Origin: Streptomyces sp. NWU339
GTDB taxonomy: Bacteria > Actinomycetota > Actinomycetes > Streptomycetales > Streptomycetaceae
Length of the DNA stretch: 37,309 nt
Assembly: GCF_003143855.1 (NCBI RefSeq)
Contig: NZ_QFRK01000029.1
Coordinates: 1-37,309 of the forward strand
Direction: 5' to 3'
The number at the start of each line of letters is the position of its first letter. The first letter of the stretch is position 1. Shown piece by piece: positions 7,979 through 16,671 of the stretch. The notes under the pieces are model-generated. The model had not been told where the DNA came from and searched no databases. It saw nothing but the letters and a program-made list of their open reading frames with translations. The position numbers were made by a program, and so were the translations under genes.

Positions 7979-10900
7979 ATGACTGATCATCACCCCAGAC
8001 GGCATGAACGGCCGAGAGCCCTTCGCACCGCACTCTCCCCCGTCTCCGTCATCACCGCACTGCTGGCGCTGCTCCTCGGCCTCGGAGTGACCCTGTCACC
8101 CCGTGCCGAAGCAGCGCCCTACCGCGTACTCGTCTTCTCCAAGGTCACCAACTTCACCCATGACTCGATCCCCGCCGGTATCGAGGCCGTCAAGAAGCTC
8201 GGCAGCGAGAACGGCTTCGAGGTCGAGGCCACCGACGACGCCTCGGCGTTCACCGACGTGAACCTCGCCCGCTTCCAGGCGATAGTCTTCAACAACACCA
8301 ACTCCACCCCGGAGAGCGGCGACCTCCTCGACGCCGCGCAGCGGGCCGCACTGCAGAAGTACGTCCGGGGCGGTGGTGGATGGGTCGGCCTGCACGCCGC
8401 CTCCGCGAGCGAGCGCGACTGGGACTGGTACGAGGGCCTGGTCGGAGCGATCTTCGACAAGCATCCGGCGGTGCAGACCGGCCGGGTGAAGGTGCTCGAC
8501 CGCTCGCACCCCTCCACCGAGAGCCTTCCCGAGCTCTGGGAGCGCACGGAGGAGTGGTACAACTGGCGCACCAACCCGACCGGCAAGGTGCACACGCTCG
8601 CGCAGGTCAAGGTGCGTGACGGGGTCACCGGCCTCGACGAGGGTGTCGACCAGCCGTATTCCTGGTGCCAGAACTACGACGGCGGACGCTCCTGGTTCAC
8701 CGCCGGCGGCCACGCCGATTCCGCCTTCCAGGAGCCGGACTTCCTGAAGCACCTGCTGGGCGGCATCCAGTGGGCGGCGGGCAACAAGCCCGGTGACTGC
8801 ACGGCCAGCAAGACCGGCGCCTTCCAGCGCACCCCGCTGGCCACCAGCGACCTCGCCGACCCGTTCGAGCTGGCCGTGGCGCCCGACCGCCGAGTCTTCT
8901 TCATCGAGCGCACCGGCAAGGTGAAGGTCATCGACCAGTCGACGCTCAAGGTCGCGACCGCGCTGGACTTCGAGTACACGCCCGAGATGACGAGTCAGTC
9001 GGACGGCCTGCTGGGACTCGCCCTCGACCCGGACTTCGGCGGGAACAACTGGCTGTACCTGCTGAACTCCGACAAGACCGAGAAACAGCTCAACGTCTCC
9101 CGCTTCACCGTCTCCGGCAGCACCATCGACCCGGCGTCCGAGAAGCGGCTGCTCACCATCCCCACCTTCCGCGGCGAGGGCCGGGCCAACTCCCACATGG
9201 CGGGTTCGCTCGCCTTCGACAAGGACGGCAGCCTGTATGTCGCCACCGGCGACAACACCGACCCGTTCGCGTCCAATGGCTTCACACCCATCGACGAGGG
9301 TGATGGCCGCCGCGCCTGGGACGCCCAGGCCACCTCGGGCAACACCAACGACCTGCGGGGCAAGATCCTTCGCATCACGCCCCAGGACGACGGCACGTAC
9401 ACCGTGCCCGAGGGCAACCTCTTCGCGCCCGGCACCGAGAAGACCCGTGCCGAGATCTACGCCATGGGCATGCGCAACCCGTTCCGGATCACCACCGACC
9501 CCGTCAGCGGTGCGCTGCTGGTCGGCGACTACGGCCCCGACGCCCGTGCAGCCAGGCCCGACCGCGGGCCGGAGGGCACCGTCGAGTACATGCGGATCAC
9601 GAAGGCAGGCAACTTCGGCTGGCCGTACTGCATCGGCAACAACACCCCGTTCAACGACTACGACTTCCAGACGCAGACGTCGGGACCGAAGTTCGACTGC
9701 GCAAACCTCGTCAACGAATCGCCGAACAACACGGGTCTGACGAATCTCCCGCCGGCCCAGCCGGCCACGGTCTGGTACGCCTACTCGGCCTCCGCCGAGT
9801 TCCCCGAACTCGGCACCGGTGGCGGCGGCCCCATGGGCGGCCCGGTCTACGACCACGACCCCGCCAACACCTACCAGGGCAAGTTCCCGACGGCGTTCGA
9901 GGGCAAGTGGTTCAACTACGAACTGACCCGCAAGTGGTTCAAGACCTTCTCCATCCAGCAGCAGGACCAGACGTTCACCGACCCACGCTTCGAGCCGGTG
10001 AAGGCCGGGGACTTGCACTCCATCAACACCGTCTTCGGTGACATGACGTGGAACCAGCCCTTCGACGCCGAGTTCGGACCGGACGGCGCGATGTACGTCA
10101 TCGACTTCGGACTCGGCAGCGGCACCGGCCGGGGCGGCAGCAACGAGGGCTCCGGCATCTACCGCATCGACTACGTGGCCGACAACCGGCTGCCCACGGC
10201 CAAGGCGACGGCCACCCCCGACAGCGGTTCCGTCCCGCTGACCGTCCAGTTCTCCAGCGAGGGCTCCGGACTGCCCGATGACAAGCCCGTGACGTACGCC
10301 TGGGACTTCGACGGCAACGGGACGACCGACTCGACCGAGGCGAACCCGACCCATGTGTACAAGGAGAAGGGCCGCTTCACCGCCCGGCTCACCGCCACCG
10401 GACCCGGCGACCTGACGGGCCTCGCCGTCCAGGACATCACCGTCGGCAACACCCGGCCCGAGGTCACCATCCAGCAGCCGGCGAACGGCGGGATGTTCAG
10501 CTTCGGCGACACCATCCCCTTCACCGTGAAGGTCAAGGACAAGGAGGACGGCAAACGGATCGACTGCTCCCGTGTCGTCGTGCAGTCGCAGCTCGGACAC
10601 GACTCCCATCTCCACCCGCTGGACAACTACACCGGCTGCACGGGCGAGATCGTGACCGACGCCGGTGACAGCCACGGCCCCGGCCAGAACCTCTACTACG
10701 GCATCACCGCCCAGTACGAGGACAAGGCGGCGCCTGGCGTGCCCGCCCTGACCGGGTCGGCCTCGCTGACGCTGCGCACCAACTTCCGTGAGGCGGAGCA
10801 CATGACATCGACCGGCGGAGCGCACGCCGGCGCGGTCGTGAGCAGCCACACCGACGCCTCCGGCGGCAGGCGGCTCAGTGAGATCGAGCACGGCGACTGG

Positions 10901-11467
10901 ATCAGCTTCGACCCGGTCAACCTCAAGGGCATCGACTCCGTGACCGTGGGGGTCGGTTCGGGCGGCATCGGCGGCACCGTGGAGTTCCGTGCCGGATCAC
11001 CGACCGGCAAGCTACTCGGCAAGGTGACCGTGCCGGACACGGGCGAGGGCAACGTCGTCTCCCCCACGACCGCACTGGCGGACCCGGGGGGCACGACCAA
11101 GCTGTACGCGGTCTTCACCAACCCGAAGTGGACCGCGGACAAGGCCGACCTGTTCGCCGTGGACTGGCTGCACTTCAACGGGCCCGGCGTGGAGAAGCGC
11201 CAAGGCGCCAAGGTGACCGTCACAGCCACGCCGGCCACCGGGAAGGCACCGCTCGCCGTCCAGTTGTCCGGCGGTGTCCGTCTGCCCGAGGGCCGTGCCG
11301 CCGCCTCGTACCACTGGGACTTCGGCGACAACGCCCGGCCCGCGGGCGAGGAGACCGCGAAGGCCACCCATACCTATGCCCGCCCGGGCACGTACACCGC
11401 CCGGCTCACGGTCACCGACGACAAGGGCGACACGACCACCGGCTCCGTCCGCATCAACGTCGGCTGA
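7979..11467 (+). CDS. Secreted multidomain ThuA / PQQ-type sugar dehydrogenase / PKD / CBM6-like protein
   Basis: The 1162-residue product has a signal peptide (Arg-rich start, hydrophobic core LLALLLGLGV, cleavage near PRAEAAP, residues about 1-46). Then come a ThuA-like domain (about 47-275; VFSKVTNFTHDSI, GGGGWVGLHAAS) and a soluble aldose-dehydrogenase beta-propeller (about 285-735; DGLLGLALDPDFG, GNTNDLRGKILRI, YAMGMRNPFRI). A PKD domain follows (about 738-825; YAWDFDGNGTTDSTEANPTH), then an Ig-like stretch, a CBM6-like domain starting FREAEH (about 930-1070) and a final PKD (YHWDFGDNARP). It probably oxidises or processes a polysaccharide-linked sugar outside the cell. The operator upstream and the downstream isomerase 16 nt away support a LacI-controlled operon. 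Substrate and cofactor use are not shown by sequence. Confidence 0.9.
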   Translation: MTDHHPRRHERPRALRTALSPVSVITALLALLLGLGVTLSPRAEAAPYRVLVFSKVTNFTHDSIPAGIEAVKKLGSENGFEVEATDDASAFTDVNLARFQAIVFNNTNSTPESGDLLDAAQRAALQKYVRGGGGWVGLHAASASERDWDWYEGLVGAIFDKHPAVQTGRVKVLDRSHPSTESLPELWERTEEWYNWRTNPTGKVHTLAQVKVRDGVTGLDEGVDQPYSWCQNYDGGRSWFTAGGHADSAFQEPDFLKHLLGGIQWAAGNKPGDCTASKTGAFQRTPLATSDLADPFELAVAPDRRVFFIERTGKVKVIDQSTLKVATALDFEYTPEMTSQSDGLLGLALDPDFGGNNWLYLLNSDKTEKQLNVSRFTVSGSTIDPASEKRLLTIPTFRGEGRANSHMAGSLAFDKDGSLYVATGDNTDPFASNGFTPIDEGDGRRAWDAQATSGNTNDLRGKILRITPQDDGTYTVPEGNLFAPGTEKTRAEIYAMGMRNPFRITTDPVSGALLVGDYGPDARAARPDRGPEGTVEYMRITKAGNFGWPYCIGNNTPFNDYDFQTQTSGPKFDCANLVNESPNNTGLTNLPPAQPATVWYAYSASAEFPELGTGGGGPMGGPVYDHDPANTYQGKFPTAFEGKWFNYELTRKWFKTFSIQQQDQTFTDPRFEPVKAGDLHSINTVFGDMTWNQPFDAEFGPDGAMYVIDFGLGSGTGRGGSNEGSGIYRIDYVADNRLPTAKATATPDSGSVPLTVQFSSEGSGLPDDKPVTYAWDFDGNGTTDSTEANPTHVYKEKGRFTARLTATGPGDLTGLAVQDITVGNTRPEVTIQQPANGGMFSFGDTIPFTVKVKDKEDGKRIDCSRVVVQSQLGHDSHLHPLDNYTGCTGEIVTDAGDSHGPGQNLYYGITAQYEDKAAPGVPALTGSASLTLRTNFREAEHMTSTGGAHAGAVVSSHTDASGGRRLSEIEHGDWISFDPVNLKGIDSVTVGVGSGGIGGTVEFRAGSPTGKLLGKVTVPDTGEGNVVSPTTALADPGGTTKLYAVFTNPKWTADKADLFAVDWLHFNGPGVEKRQGAKVTVTATPATGKAPLAVQLSGGVRLPEGRAAASYHWDFGDNARPAGEETAKATHTYARPGTYTARLTVTDDKGDTTTGSVRINVG

Positions 11468-11483
11468 CGTGAAGGAGATCCGA

Positions 11484-12368
11484 ATGAACGGCACCAGACG
11501 CGCATTCCTCGGCAAGGCCCTTGGCGTCGCCACCGCGGGCGTGGCACTCACCGCTGCCGGTCCCGTCGCCCACGCCGCCGAGGCGAACGGCACGGCCGCA
11601 CAGCGCCACCGCCGCATTCCGCCCTCCGGAATCGGCATGCACCTCTTCACCATGCGCTCCGCGCTGGCGGCGGACTTCAAGGGGACGCTCGCCCGCCTCG
11701 CGGAGATCGGTTACGCGACGGTCGGCGTCAGCGGCCGGCACGGCAACAGCGCCGCCGCGATCCGCGCCATGCTCGACGAAACGCGTCTGCGGGCGGTCCT
11801 GGAGCACGTGGGCTACGACACCGTACGGGGCAGCGGCCTGCCGCAGGCCCTCGACGACATCCGCACCCTCGGCGCCCGGTGGATCGTCGTGCCCAGCCTC
11901 CCCGGGGCGATGCACACGCCGGCTGGGTTCCGGGAAGCGGCGAGGGAGTTCAACAAGGCGGGGCTCGCGGCCCGCAAGGCGGGGCTCGGCCCGCTGCTGT
12001 TCCACAACCACGGCGCGGACCACCAGGTGGTCGACGGCGAGAACCTGTACGACATCCTGCTGCGGGAGACGGACCCCGACCTGGTCGGCTTCGAGCTGGA
12101 CGTCTACTGGGCGGCGAAGGGCGGCGGCAGCGACCCGCAGGACCTGTTTGTGGAGCACCCTCGCCGCTTCCCGGCGCTGCACGTCAAGGACATGGCCCCG
12201 AGCGGCGGCTTCGCCGATGTCGGGTCCGGGGTGCTGGACTTCGCGGCGATGTTCGACACGGCGCGCAGCGGTGGTGTGAAGCAGTGGCTGGTGGAGCACG
12301 ACTCGCCCACCGACCCGTTCGCCACCGCGCAGAACAGCTACACGTACCTGGCGAACCTGAGGTACTGA
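11484..12368 (+). CDS. Tat-exported sugar phosphate isomerase/epimerase-like TIM-barrel protein
   Basis: The 294-residue protein opens with a twin-arginine signal, TRRAFLGKALGV, plus an Ala-rich hydrophobic segment ending near AHAAEA. The mature part has AP-endonuclease-2/xylose-isomerase-like TIM-barrel features: IGMHLFTMRSAL, LARLAEIGYATVG, LFHNHGADHQVV with metal-ligand His residues, VGFELDVYWA and ALHVKDMAPSGGF with another His. This family isomerises or epimerises sugars and polyols. Export of such an enzyme suggests work on a free sugar outside the cell, next to the secreted dehydrogenase encoded immediately upstream. The start at 11484 is fixed by GAAGGAG and by the Tat motif, and the gap to the previous stop is only 16 nt. 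A terminator follows. Confidence 0.9.
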   Translation: MNGTRRAFLGKALGVATAGVALTAAGPVAHAAEANGTAAQRHRRIPPSGIGMHLFTMRSALAADFKGTLARLAEIGYATVGVSGRHGNSAAAIRAMLDETRLRAVLEHVGYDTVRGSGLPQALDDIRTLGARWIVVPSLPGAMHTPAGFREAAREFNKAGLAARKAGLGPLLFHNHGADHQVVDGENLYDILLRETDPDLVGFELDVYWAAKGGGSDPQDLFVEHPRRFPALHVKDMAPSGGFADVGSGVLDFAAMFDTARSGGVKQWLVEHDSPTDPFATAQNSYTYLANLRY

Positions 12369-12381
12369 CCGGTCCGTACGA

Positions 12382-12422
12382 AGGAGCCCCGCACCACCCC
12401 CCGTGGATGGTGCGGGGCTCCT
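12382..12422. terminator. Terminator hairpin between convergent operons
   Basis: A 15-bp perfect stem (12382-12396 with 12408-12422) has an 11-nt loop. It lies 14 nt after the isomerase stop and 16 nt past the stop of the convergent ABC ATPase gene, so it can serve both operons. Confidence 0.88.
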
Positions 12423-12437
12423 GCGCTCCCCGGAAGC

Positions 12438-13277
12438 TCAGTCCGCTGCGGAGACCGCGCCGAGCAGGCCGCGGATGTGGGTGGTGGCCTCCCGGAACTC
12501 GGGCCGTCCCATCGTCTCCGTGTAGTCGCGTTCCGGGGGCAGGCCCACGTCGATGATCTCGGTGATGGTGCCGGGCCTGGGACTCATCACCACCACCTGG
12601 TCGGCGAGGTAGCAGGCCTCGGAGATGGAGTGGGTGACCAGGAGCACGGTGGTGCCGGTCTCCCGCCAGATGCGGTTGAGTTCGGTGTTCATCTGCTCGC
12701 GGGTGAGCGCGTCGAGCGCGCCGAACGGCTCGTCCATCAGCAGGACGGGCGGCTCGTGCAGCAGGGCGCGGCACAGGGCGACGCGCTGCTGCATACCGCC
12801 GGACAGCTCGTGCGGCAGCGCGTCCTCGAAGCCGCTCAGGCCGGTCATCGCGATGAGCTCGTCGGCGCGCCGGCGCCCCAGCTCCGCTGGCATCTTCCGC
12901 ATCTCCGCCTGCAGCAGGATGTTGCGGCGCGCCGAACGCCACTCCAGCAAGGCCGCGCGCTGGAAGACGTAGCCGATGTCGTGGCGCGCCCCCTGCACCC
13001 GCTCGCCATTCAGCAGCACATCGCCCGCGGACGGCTTCAGAAGCCCGGCGACCAGCTTGAGCAGCGTCGACTTGCCGCATCCGGACGGGCCGACGATCGC
13101 GACGAACTGCCCCATGGGCACCTCGAGATCGATGTCGGTCAACGCGGTCACGTCACGGTTCTTGGTACGGAAGCGGACGGCGACGTCCTTGATGCCGACC
13201 GCCGCTGTGCTGCCGGGACCGCTGCTCTGACCGTCCTTCGTCACTTCCGGCTCCCGCACTGTGGTGTTTCTGGGCAT
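12438..13277 (-). CDS. ABC transporter ATP-binding protein (SsuB/TauB type)
   Basis: This 279-residue ATPase has Walker A GPSGCGKST, Q-loop GYVFQRAALLEWRSA, signature LSGGMQQR, Walker B VLLMDEPFGALD and the switch His in LLVTHSISEA. The ...LDALTRE and DQVVVMSPRPG patterns are those of the nitrate/sulfonate/taurine import subgroup. Two ATGs are possible: one at 13283 overlaps the binding-protein stop by 4 nt, while 13277 has a better spacing to AAGGGA, so I use 13277. It energises the permease encoded at 14348-15211. The N-terminal 30 residues are a non-conserved Gly/Ser-rich extension. Confidence 0.93.
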   Translation of the reverse strand: MPRNTTVREPEVTKDGQSSGPGSTAAVGIKDVAVRFRTKNRDVTALTDIDLEVPMGQFVAIVGPSGCGKSTLLKLVAGLLKPSAGDVLLNGERVQGARHDIGYVFQRAALLEWRSARRNILLQAEMRKMPAELGRRRADELIAMTGLSGFEDALPHELSGGMQQRVALCRALLHEPPVLLMDEPFGALDALTREQMNTELNRIWRETGTTVLLVTHSISEACYLADQVVVMSPRPGTITEIIDVGLPPERDYTETMGRPEFREATTHIRGLLGAVSAAD

Positions 13278-13279
13278 CG

Positions 13280-14302
13280 TCATCCCTTCATCGCGGTGGC
13301 GCTGTCCCAGTACTCGGCCACGGCCTTGGGGCTGCTCACCAGTCCGGCCTCGGCGAAGACGTCGATGGTCTGCTGCCAGTCGGCCTCGATGTTGACGCCC
13401 GGCGCCTTGCCCTGCGTCGACTCGGTGTGCAGGAGTGTGAGCGTCGTGGCGAACTGCTCGGACAGGACCTCCTTCGGCGGGAGCTGCTCACTCGCGCCCT
13501 CCATCGAGGCGACGGCCGGCTCCGGTGCCTTCTCTGCGGCAGCGAAGGATTCACTGACCGCCTTCGCCATGCGCTGGGCGAGATCCTTCTTGCCGGCGAG
13601 GACCTTCTGGCCGGCGATGAGGCCGTTGGAGTAGAAGTTCAGCCCGTTCTCGGAGAAGCGCAGGTACGCGACCGGCTTCTTGGCCTTGTTCTGCATGGTG
13701 GGCCCCTGGTCGCTGGCGTAACCGAGCAGTCCGTCGGTCTTGCCGGAGATCACGGCGGCGATCTTGCCAGCCGGGTCCGTGTTCTGAACCTTCACGTCGG
13801 ACTCAGCAAGGCCGTTCTTCTTCAGGAAGATGGGGAACGTCTTGGAGAGCGCGTCGCCGGCGGTGCCCGCGATGGTCCTGCCCTTGAGGTCGGCGGGGCT
13901 GTTGATGCCCTGCGACTCGAAGAACTGCACCGACGCCGGAGTGGTCTGCAGGAAGACGCCGAGGCTCTTGACCTTGACGCCCGCGTCGACACCGGACAGG
14001 ACGGCGGGCGTGTCGGCCCAGCCGAAGTCGGTCTGTCCGGCACCGGTGGCCTGCACCGTCTTCTGGGAGCCCTGGCCAGCGCGGATCTCCAGGTCGATGC
14101 CGTGATTCTCGAAGATCTTCTGCTGATTGCCGTAGTAGAACGGCGCGTGTTCGCCGTACGGGTACCAGTTGAGCGTCAGCGTCACCTTGTCCAGCTCCTT
14201 ACCGGAGGAGCTGGACGATGTGTCCGAGCCTTCCTCCCCGCAGGCCGTGGCGACCAGAAGCAGCGGTACGAGGCCGGTCAGAAGCAGTCTGCGCGCAGTC
14301 AT
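13280..14302 (-). CDS. ABC transporter substrate-binding lipoprotein (NMT1/THI5-like)
   Basis: The 340-residue lipoprotein has a lipobox VATAC (Cys about residue 21) after a hydrophobic signal, then a Ser-rich linker. The mature start TLTLNWYPYGEHAPFYYG and the later GQTDFGWADTPAV and FPIFLKKNGL segments fit the NMT1/THI5-like and SsuA-like type II periplasmic-binding fold. Known relatives bind aminopyrimidines, sulfonates, nitrate or riboflavin precursors, which makes its placement in a LacI regulon with sugar enzymes unusual. AAGGA precedes the ATG with good spacing. It is the middle gene of a permease-binding protein-ATPase operon on the reverse strand. Confidence 0.92.
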   Translation of the reverse strand: MTARRLLLTGLVPLLLVATACGEEGSDTSSSSSGKELDKVTLTLNWYPYGEHAPFYYGNQQKIFENHGIDLEIRAGQGSQKTVQATGAGQTDFGWADTPAVLSGVDAGVKVKSLGVFLQTTPASVQFFESQGINSPADLKGRTIAGTAGDALSKTFPIFLKKNGLAESDVKVQNTDPAGKIAAVISGKTDGLLGYASDQGPTMQNKAKKPVAYLRFSENGLNFYSNGLIAGQKVLAGKKDLAQRMAKAVSESFAAAEKAPEPAVASMEGASEQLPPKEVLSEQFATTLTLLHTESTQGKAPGVNIEADWQQTIDVFAEAGLVSSPKAVAEYWDSATAMKG

Positions 14303-14347
14303 GGCTGATCCTTCTCGTGAGCTTGGGACATGTGGCCGGTCATCAGG

Positions 14348-15211
14348 TCAGTACGTGGTGGTGACGCCGGTCTCACGGCGGCTGGCGTGCCACGGGAGCA
14401 GCAACTTCTCGGCGATCTCGACGAGGACGAAGAGGACAACGCCGATCAGGGACATCACCAGCAGGCCGGCGAAGAGCATCGGGGTGTCGAGGTTGCCGTT
14501 GGCCTGGAGGATCACATAGCCGAGCCCCTCGTTGGCGCCGACGAACTCGCCGACGACCGCGCCCGTCACGGCGAGCGTCACCGCGACCTTAAGGCCGGAG
14601 AACAGATGTGGCAGCGAGGCGGGCATGCGGATCTTGACAAAGGTCTGCCAGGGGCTCGCGCCCATGGTCGAGGAGAGCTGGAGCATCTCCGGGTCGACCG
14701 CCTTGAGTCCCGTCACCATGGAGATGACGACGGGGAAGAAGGCGATCAGCACCGCGATGAGGATCTTCGGTGCGATGCCGAAGCCCAGCCACACGACGAA
14801 CAGCGGGGCGATGGCGATCTTCGGCACGACCTGGGCGAACAGCAGGATCGGGTAGAGGGTCTTCTCGACGGTGGCCGAGTAGACCATCACCACGGCGGCG
14901 AACACCCCGACGACGACGGCGATCAGGAAGCCGAGGAGCGTCTCGTAGGTGGTCACCCACGTGTGCTGCCAGATGTAGTCGGCCTTCCCGGTCAGCACGT
15001 CGAGCGTCGCGCCGGGCGAGGGAACGAGGTAGGGCTCGACCAGTTCGGCGGCGGCGATCACCCACCAAGCGGCGAAGCACGCGAGCAGCAGGGCGGCGGG
15101 GCGCCAGCTCTGCTCGAGCAGCCGCGACGTCCGCTCCCCCGCGCTCGGCCTGTTCCGCCTGTCGACTCCCGCCACCTGCGCGGGTGGTGCTTTGATGGCG
15201 CTCTGACTCAC
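14348..15211 (-). CDS. ABC transporter permease (SsuC/TauC type)
   Basis: This 287-residue inner-membrane protein has about six hydrophobic helices (LLACFAAWWVIAAAEL, LLGFLIAVVVGVFAAVVMVY and others). It carries the BPD_transp_1 EAA-like loop region MGASPWQTFVKIRMPASLPHL that contacts the ATPase. The GTG at 15211 is chosen because CCAGGAG at 15219-15225 is correctly spaced; a TTG two codons upstream is too close to it. It is the first gene of the reverse-strand importer operon, and its promoter and tandem operators lie at 15290-15360, upstream of the start. Confidence 0.93.
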   Translation of the reverse strand: MSQSAIKAPPAQVAGVDRRNRPSAGERTSRLLEQSWRPAALLLACFAAWWVIAAAELVEPYLVPSPGATLDVLTGKADYIWQHTWVTTYETLLGFLIAVVVGVFAAVVMVYSATVEKTLYPILLFAQVVPKIAIAPLFVVWLGFGIAPKILIAVLIAFFPVVISMVTGLKAVDPEMLQLSSTMGASPWQTFVKIRMPASLPHLFSGLKVAVTLAVTGAVVGEFVGANEGLGYVILQANGNLDTPMLFAGLLVMSLIGVVLFVLVEIAEKLLLPWHASRRETGVTTTY

Positions 15212-15289
15212 GGTCAACTCCTGGGTCTCCGGAGCGGTCGGGAAGAGCCGTCCGGGCTGGCCGGGTTCATCGAGCTCTCTGCCTCTGCG

Positions 15290-15316
15290 GGAAAACGCTT
15301 TCAGAAAGCGCTTTCT
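15290..15316. promoter_or_regulatory. Tandem LacI-type operators between importer operon and lacI-type gene
   Basis: Two adjacent palindromes: GAAAACGCTTTC (15291-15302) and AGAAAGCGCTTTCT (15303-15316), with centres 13 bp apart. The second is identical to the operator at 7929-7942. They lie between the importer operon and the divergent LacI-family gene, so both control of transport and autoregulation are possible. Confidence 0.87.
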
Positions 15317-15330
15317 GATACAGTGCGGCC

Positions 15331-15360
15331 ACGCTAATGAGTGCCAGTCCGCACGGTCAA
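15331..15360 (-). promoter_or_regulatory. Promoter of the ABC importer operon
   Basis: On the reverse strand TTGACC (15360-15355) and TAGCGT (15336-15331) are 18 nt apart. The operator at 15316 begins 14 nt past the -10, as in the promoter at 7886-7915. This supports repression by blocking early transcription. Confidence 0.8.
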
Positions 15361-15389
15361 TAGGTCGTCCCGAAGTTTCGGGGGGTCAA

Positions 15390-16463
15390 GTGAGTGAACG
15401 GGAACCACAGGCTCATGTGACGCTGGACGCCGTCGCCCGCAGAGCGGGTGTGTCCCTCGCAACGGCGTCACGAGCCCTGAACGGCACCACCAGGGTCCGT
15501 GAGGACCTGCGCAGCCGGGTACGCGCGGCCGCCGACCAACTGGGCTACATCCCCAACGCCCATGCCCAGGCACTCGCCAGCGCGTCGAACAACACCGTGG
15601 GCCTGATCTGCCACGACGTGGGCGACCCCTACTTCGCCGCGATCGCCGCCGGCGTGATGCGCGCAGCCGCGGAGAAGGATCTGCTGGTGATGCTGGCCAG
15701 CACCTTCCGCGAACCGGCCCGCGAGATCGCATACGTGTCCACACTGCGCGCTCAGCGGGCCCGCGCCATCCTGCTGATCGGCTCCGGCTTCCAGGACCGG
15801 ACCTGGGAGCGGGCGCTCGCTGCGGAACTCGAGCCGTACGTGCGCGCGGGCGGACGCGTCGCGGTCGTCAGCCGGCACCGCAGCCTGCGGGTCGACGCCG
15901 TGCTGCCGGAGAACCGGGGCGGCGCCTCGGCCCTGGCCCGGGCGCTGCTCGACCTGGGGCACCGGGAGTTCGCGGTACTCACCGGACCGCCCTCGCTGAC
16001 CACGGTCTCCGACCGGCTCGCCGGCTTCCGGGACGAACTGGCGCGGGCCGGTGTCACCCTAGCGCCCGATCGGATCGTGCGCGGACCCTTCACCCGCGAA
16101 GGCGGGTACACGGCGGCACGAGCGCTGCTCGCCCGCGGCGAACGGCCCACCTGCGTCTTCGCGGTGACCGACGTGATGGCCATGGGCGCGCTCGCCGCCT
16201 TCCGGGAACGGGGCGTACGTGTGCCGGAGGACATCTCGCTGGCCGGCTTCGACGACATCCCCCTCGTGAGGGAACTCTCACCGCCGCTCACGACGGTCGC
16301 CCTCCCGCTCACCGCCATGGGGCAGGAGGTGATGGCACTCGCCCTGCGCGAGCCGCGCGGGCCCCGGTCACGGGTGCTGAGGATGGGCGGTGAGGTCGTC
16401 CTGCGCGCCAGCGTCGCTCCCCCACCGCCACGGTCGGCCAGGGCCGACGGGGGCGCGCACTGA
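15390..16463 (+). CDS. LacI-family transcriptional repressor
   Basis: The 357-residue protein has an N-terminal LacI HTH and hinge: VTLDAVARRAGVSLATASRA, LNGTTRVRED and LGYIPNAHAQALAS (about residues 9-65). A periplasmic-binding-type sensor follows (NNTVGLICHDVGDPYFAAIA, FAVLTGPPS, RPTCVFAVTDVMAMGAL, SLAGFDDIPL). The GTG at 15390 follows a GGGGG run. The operators at 15290-15316 sit 74 bp upstream, and similar sites lie before the cupin and ThuA/dehydrogenase genes. It is therefore the likely local repressor of the whole 6.7-15.4 kb module, released by an unknown sugar ligand. Confidence 0.93.
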   Translation: MSEREPQAHVTLDAVARRAGVSLATASRALNGTTRVREDLRSRVRAAADQLGYIPNAHAQALASASNNTVGLICHDVGDPYFAAIAAGVMRAAAEKDLLVMLASTFREPAREIAYVSTLRAQRARAILLIGSGFQDRTWERALAAELEPYVRAGGRVAVVSRHRSLRVDAVLPENRGGASALARALLDLGHREFAVLTGPPSLTTVSDRLAGFRDELARAGVTLAPDRIVRGPFTREGGYTAARALLARGERPTCVFAVTDVMAMGALAAFRERGVRVPEDISLAGFDDIPLVRELSPPLTTVALPLTAMGQEVMALALREPRGPRSRVLRMGGEVVLRASVAPPPPRSARADGGAH

Positions 16464-16570
16464 CACTGCGGGTGCCGAATCATCATCCGGCCCGCTCAGC
16501 GGCATGATCAGTGAGGAAGTTCCATCGTGATTCGTGCAGGTCACCGGCCCTGACGTGACGAGTCGTTGGA

Positions 16571-16671
16571 GTGCTCGCGCAGCACATCGGCCGACAGCGT
16601 CAAGGGTGGCTGCGCGCCACGCACAAGAAGATCGCCGACAAGCTGGGCGTGGAGCGGTCGAACGTGTCCCG
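16571..16671 (+). pseudogene. HTH-protein fragment cut by the IS6-type element
   Basis: A forward frame starting near a GTG at 16571 reads RQGWLRATHKKIADKLGVER followed by SNVSRG. It looks like a helix-turn-helix segment (KKIADKLGVERSNVSR). It runs directly into the inverted repeat of the IS element at 16672. No continuation is recognisable on the far side, so it is a truncated remnant of unknown family. Confidence 0.45.

Noticed and set aside
8096..10891. A very long open reverse frame (over 900 codons) across the ThuA/dehydrogenase gene
   Set aside because: It is a high-GC shadow of the forward gene. The forward frame has a signal peptide, known domains, RBS and promoter, while the reverse product has no recognisable domain.
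12477..13634. A 385-codon forward frame across the ABC ATPase
   Set aside because: It is antisense to a clear ATPase with all motifs, and the composition is typical of an antisense shadow.
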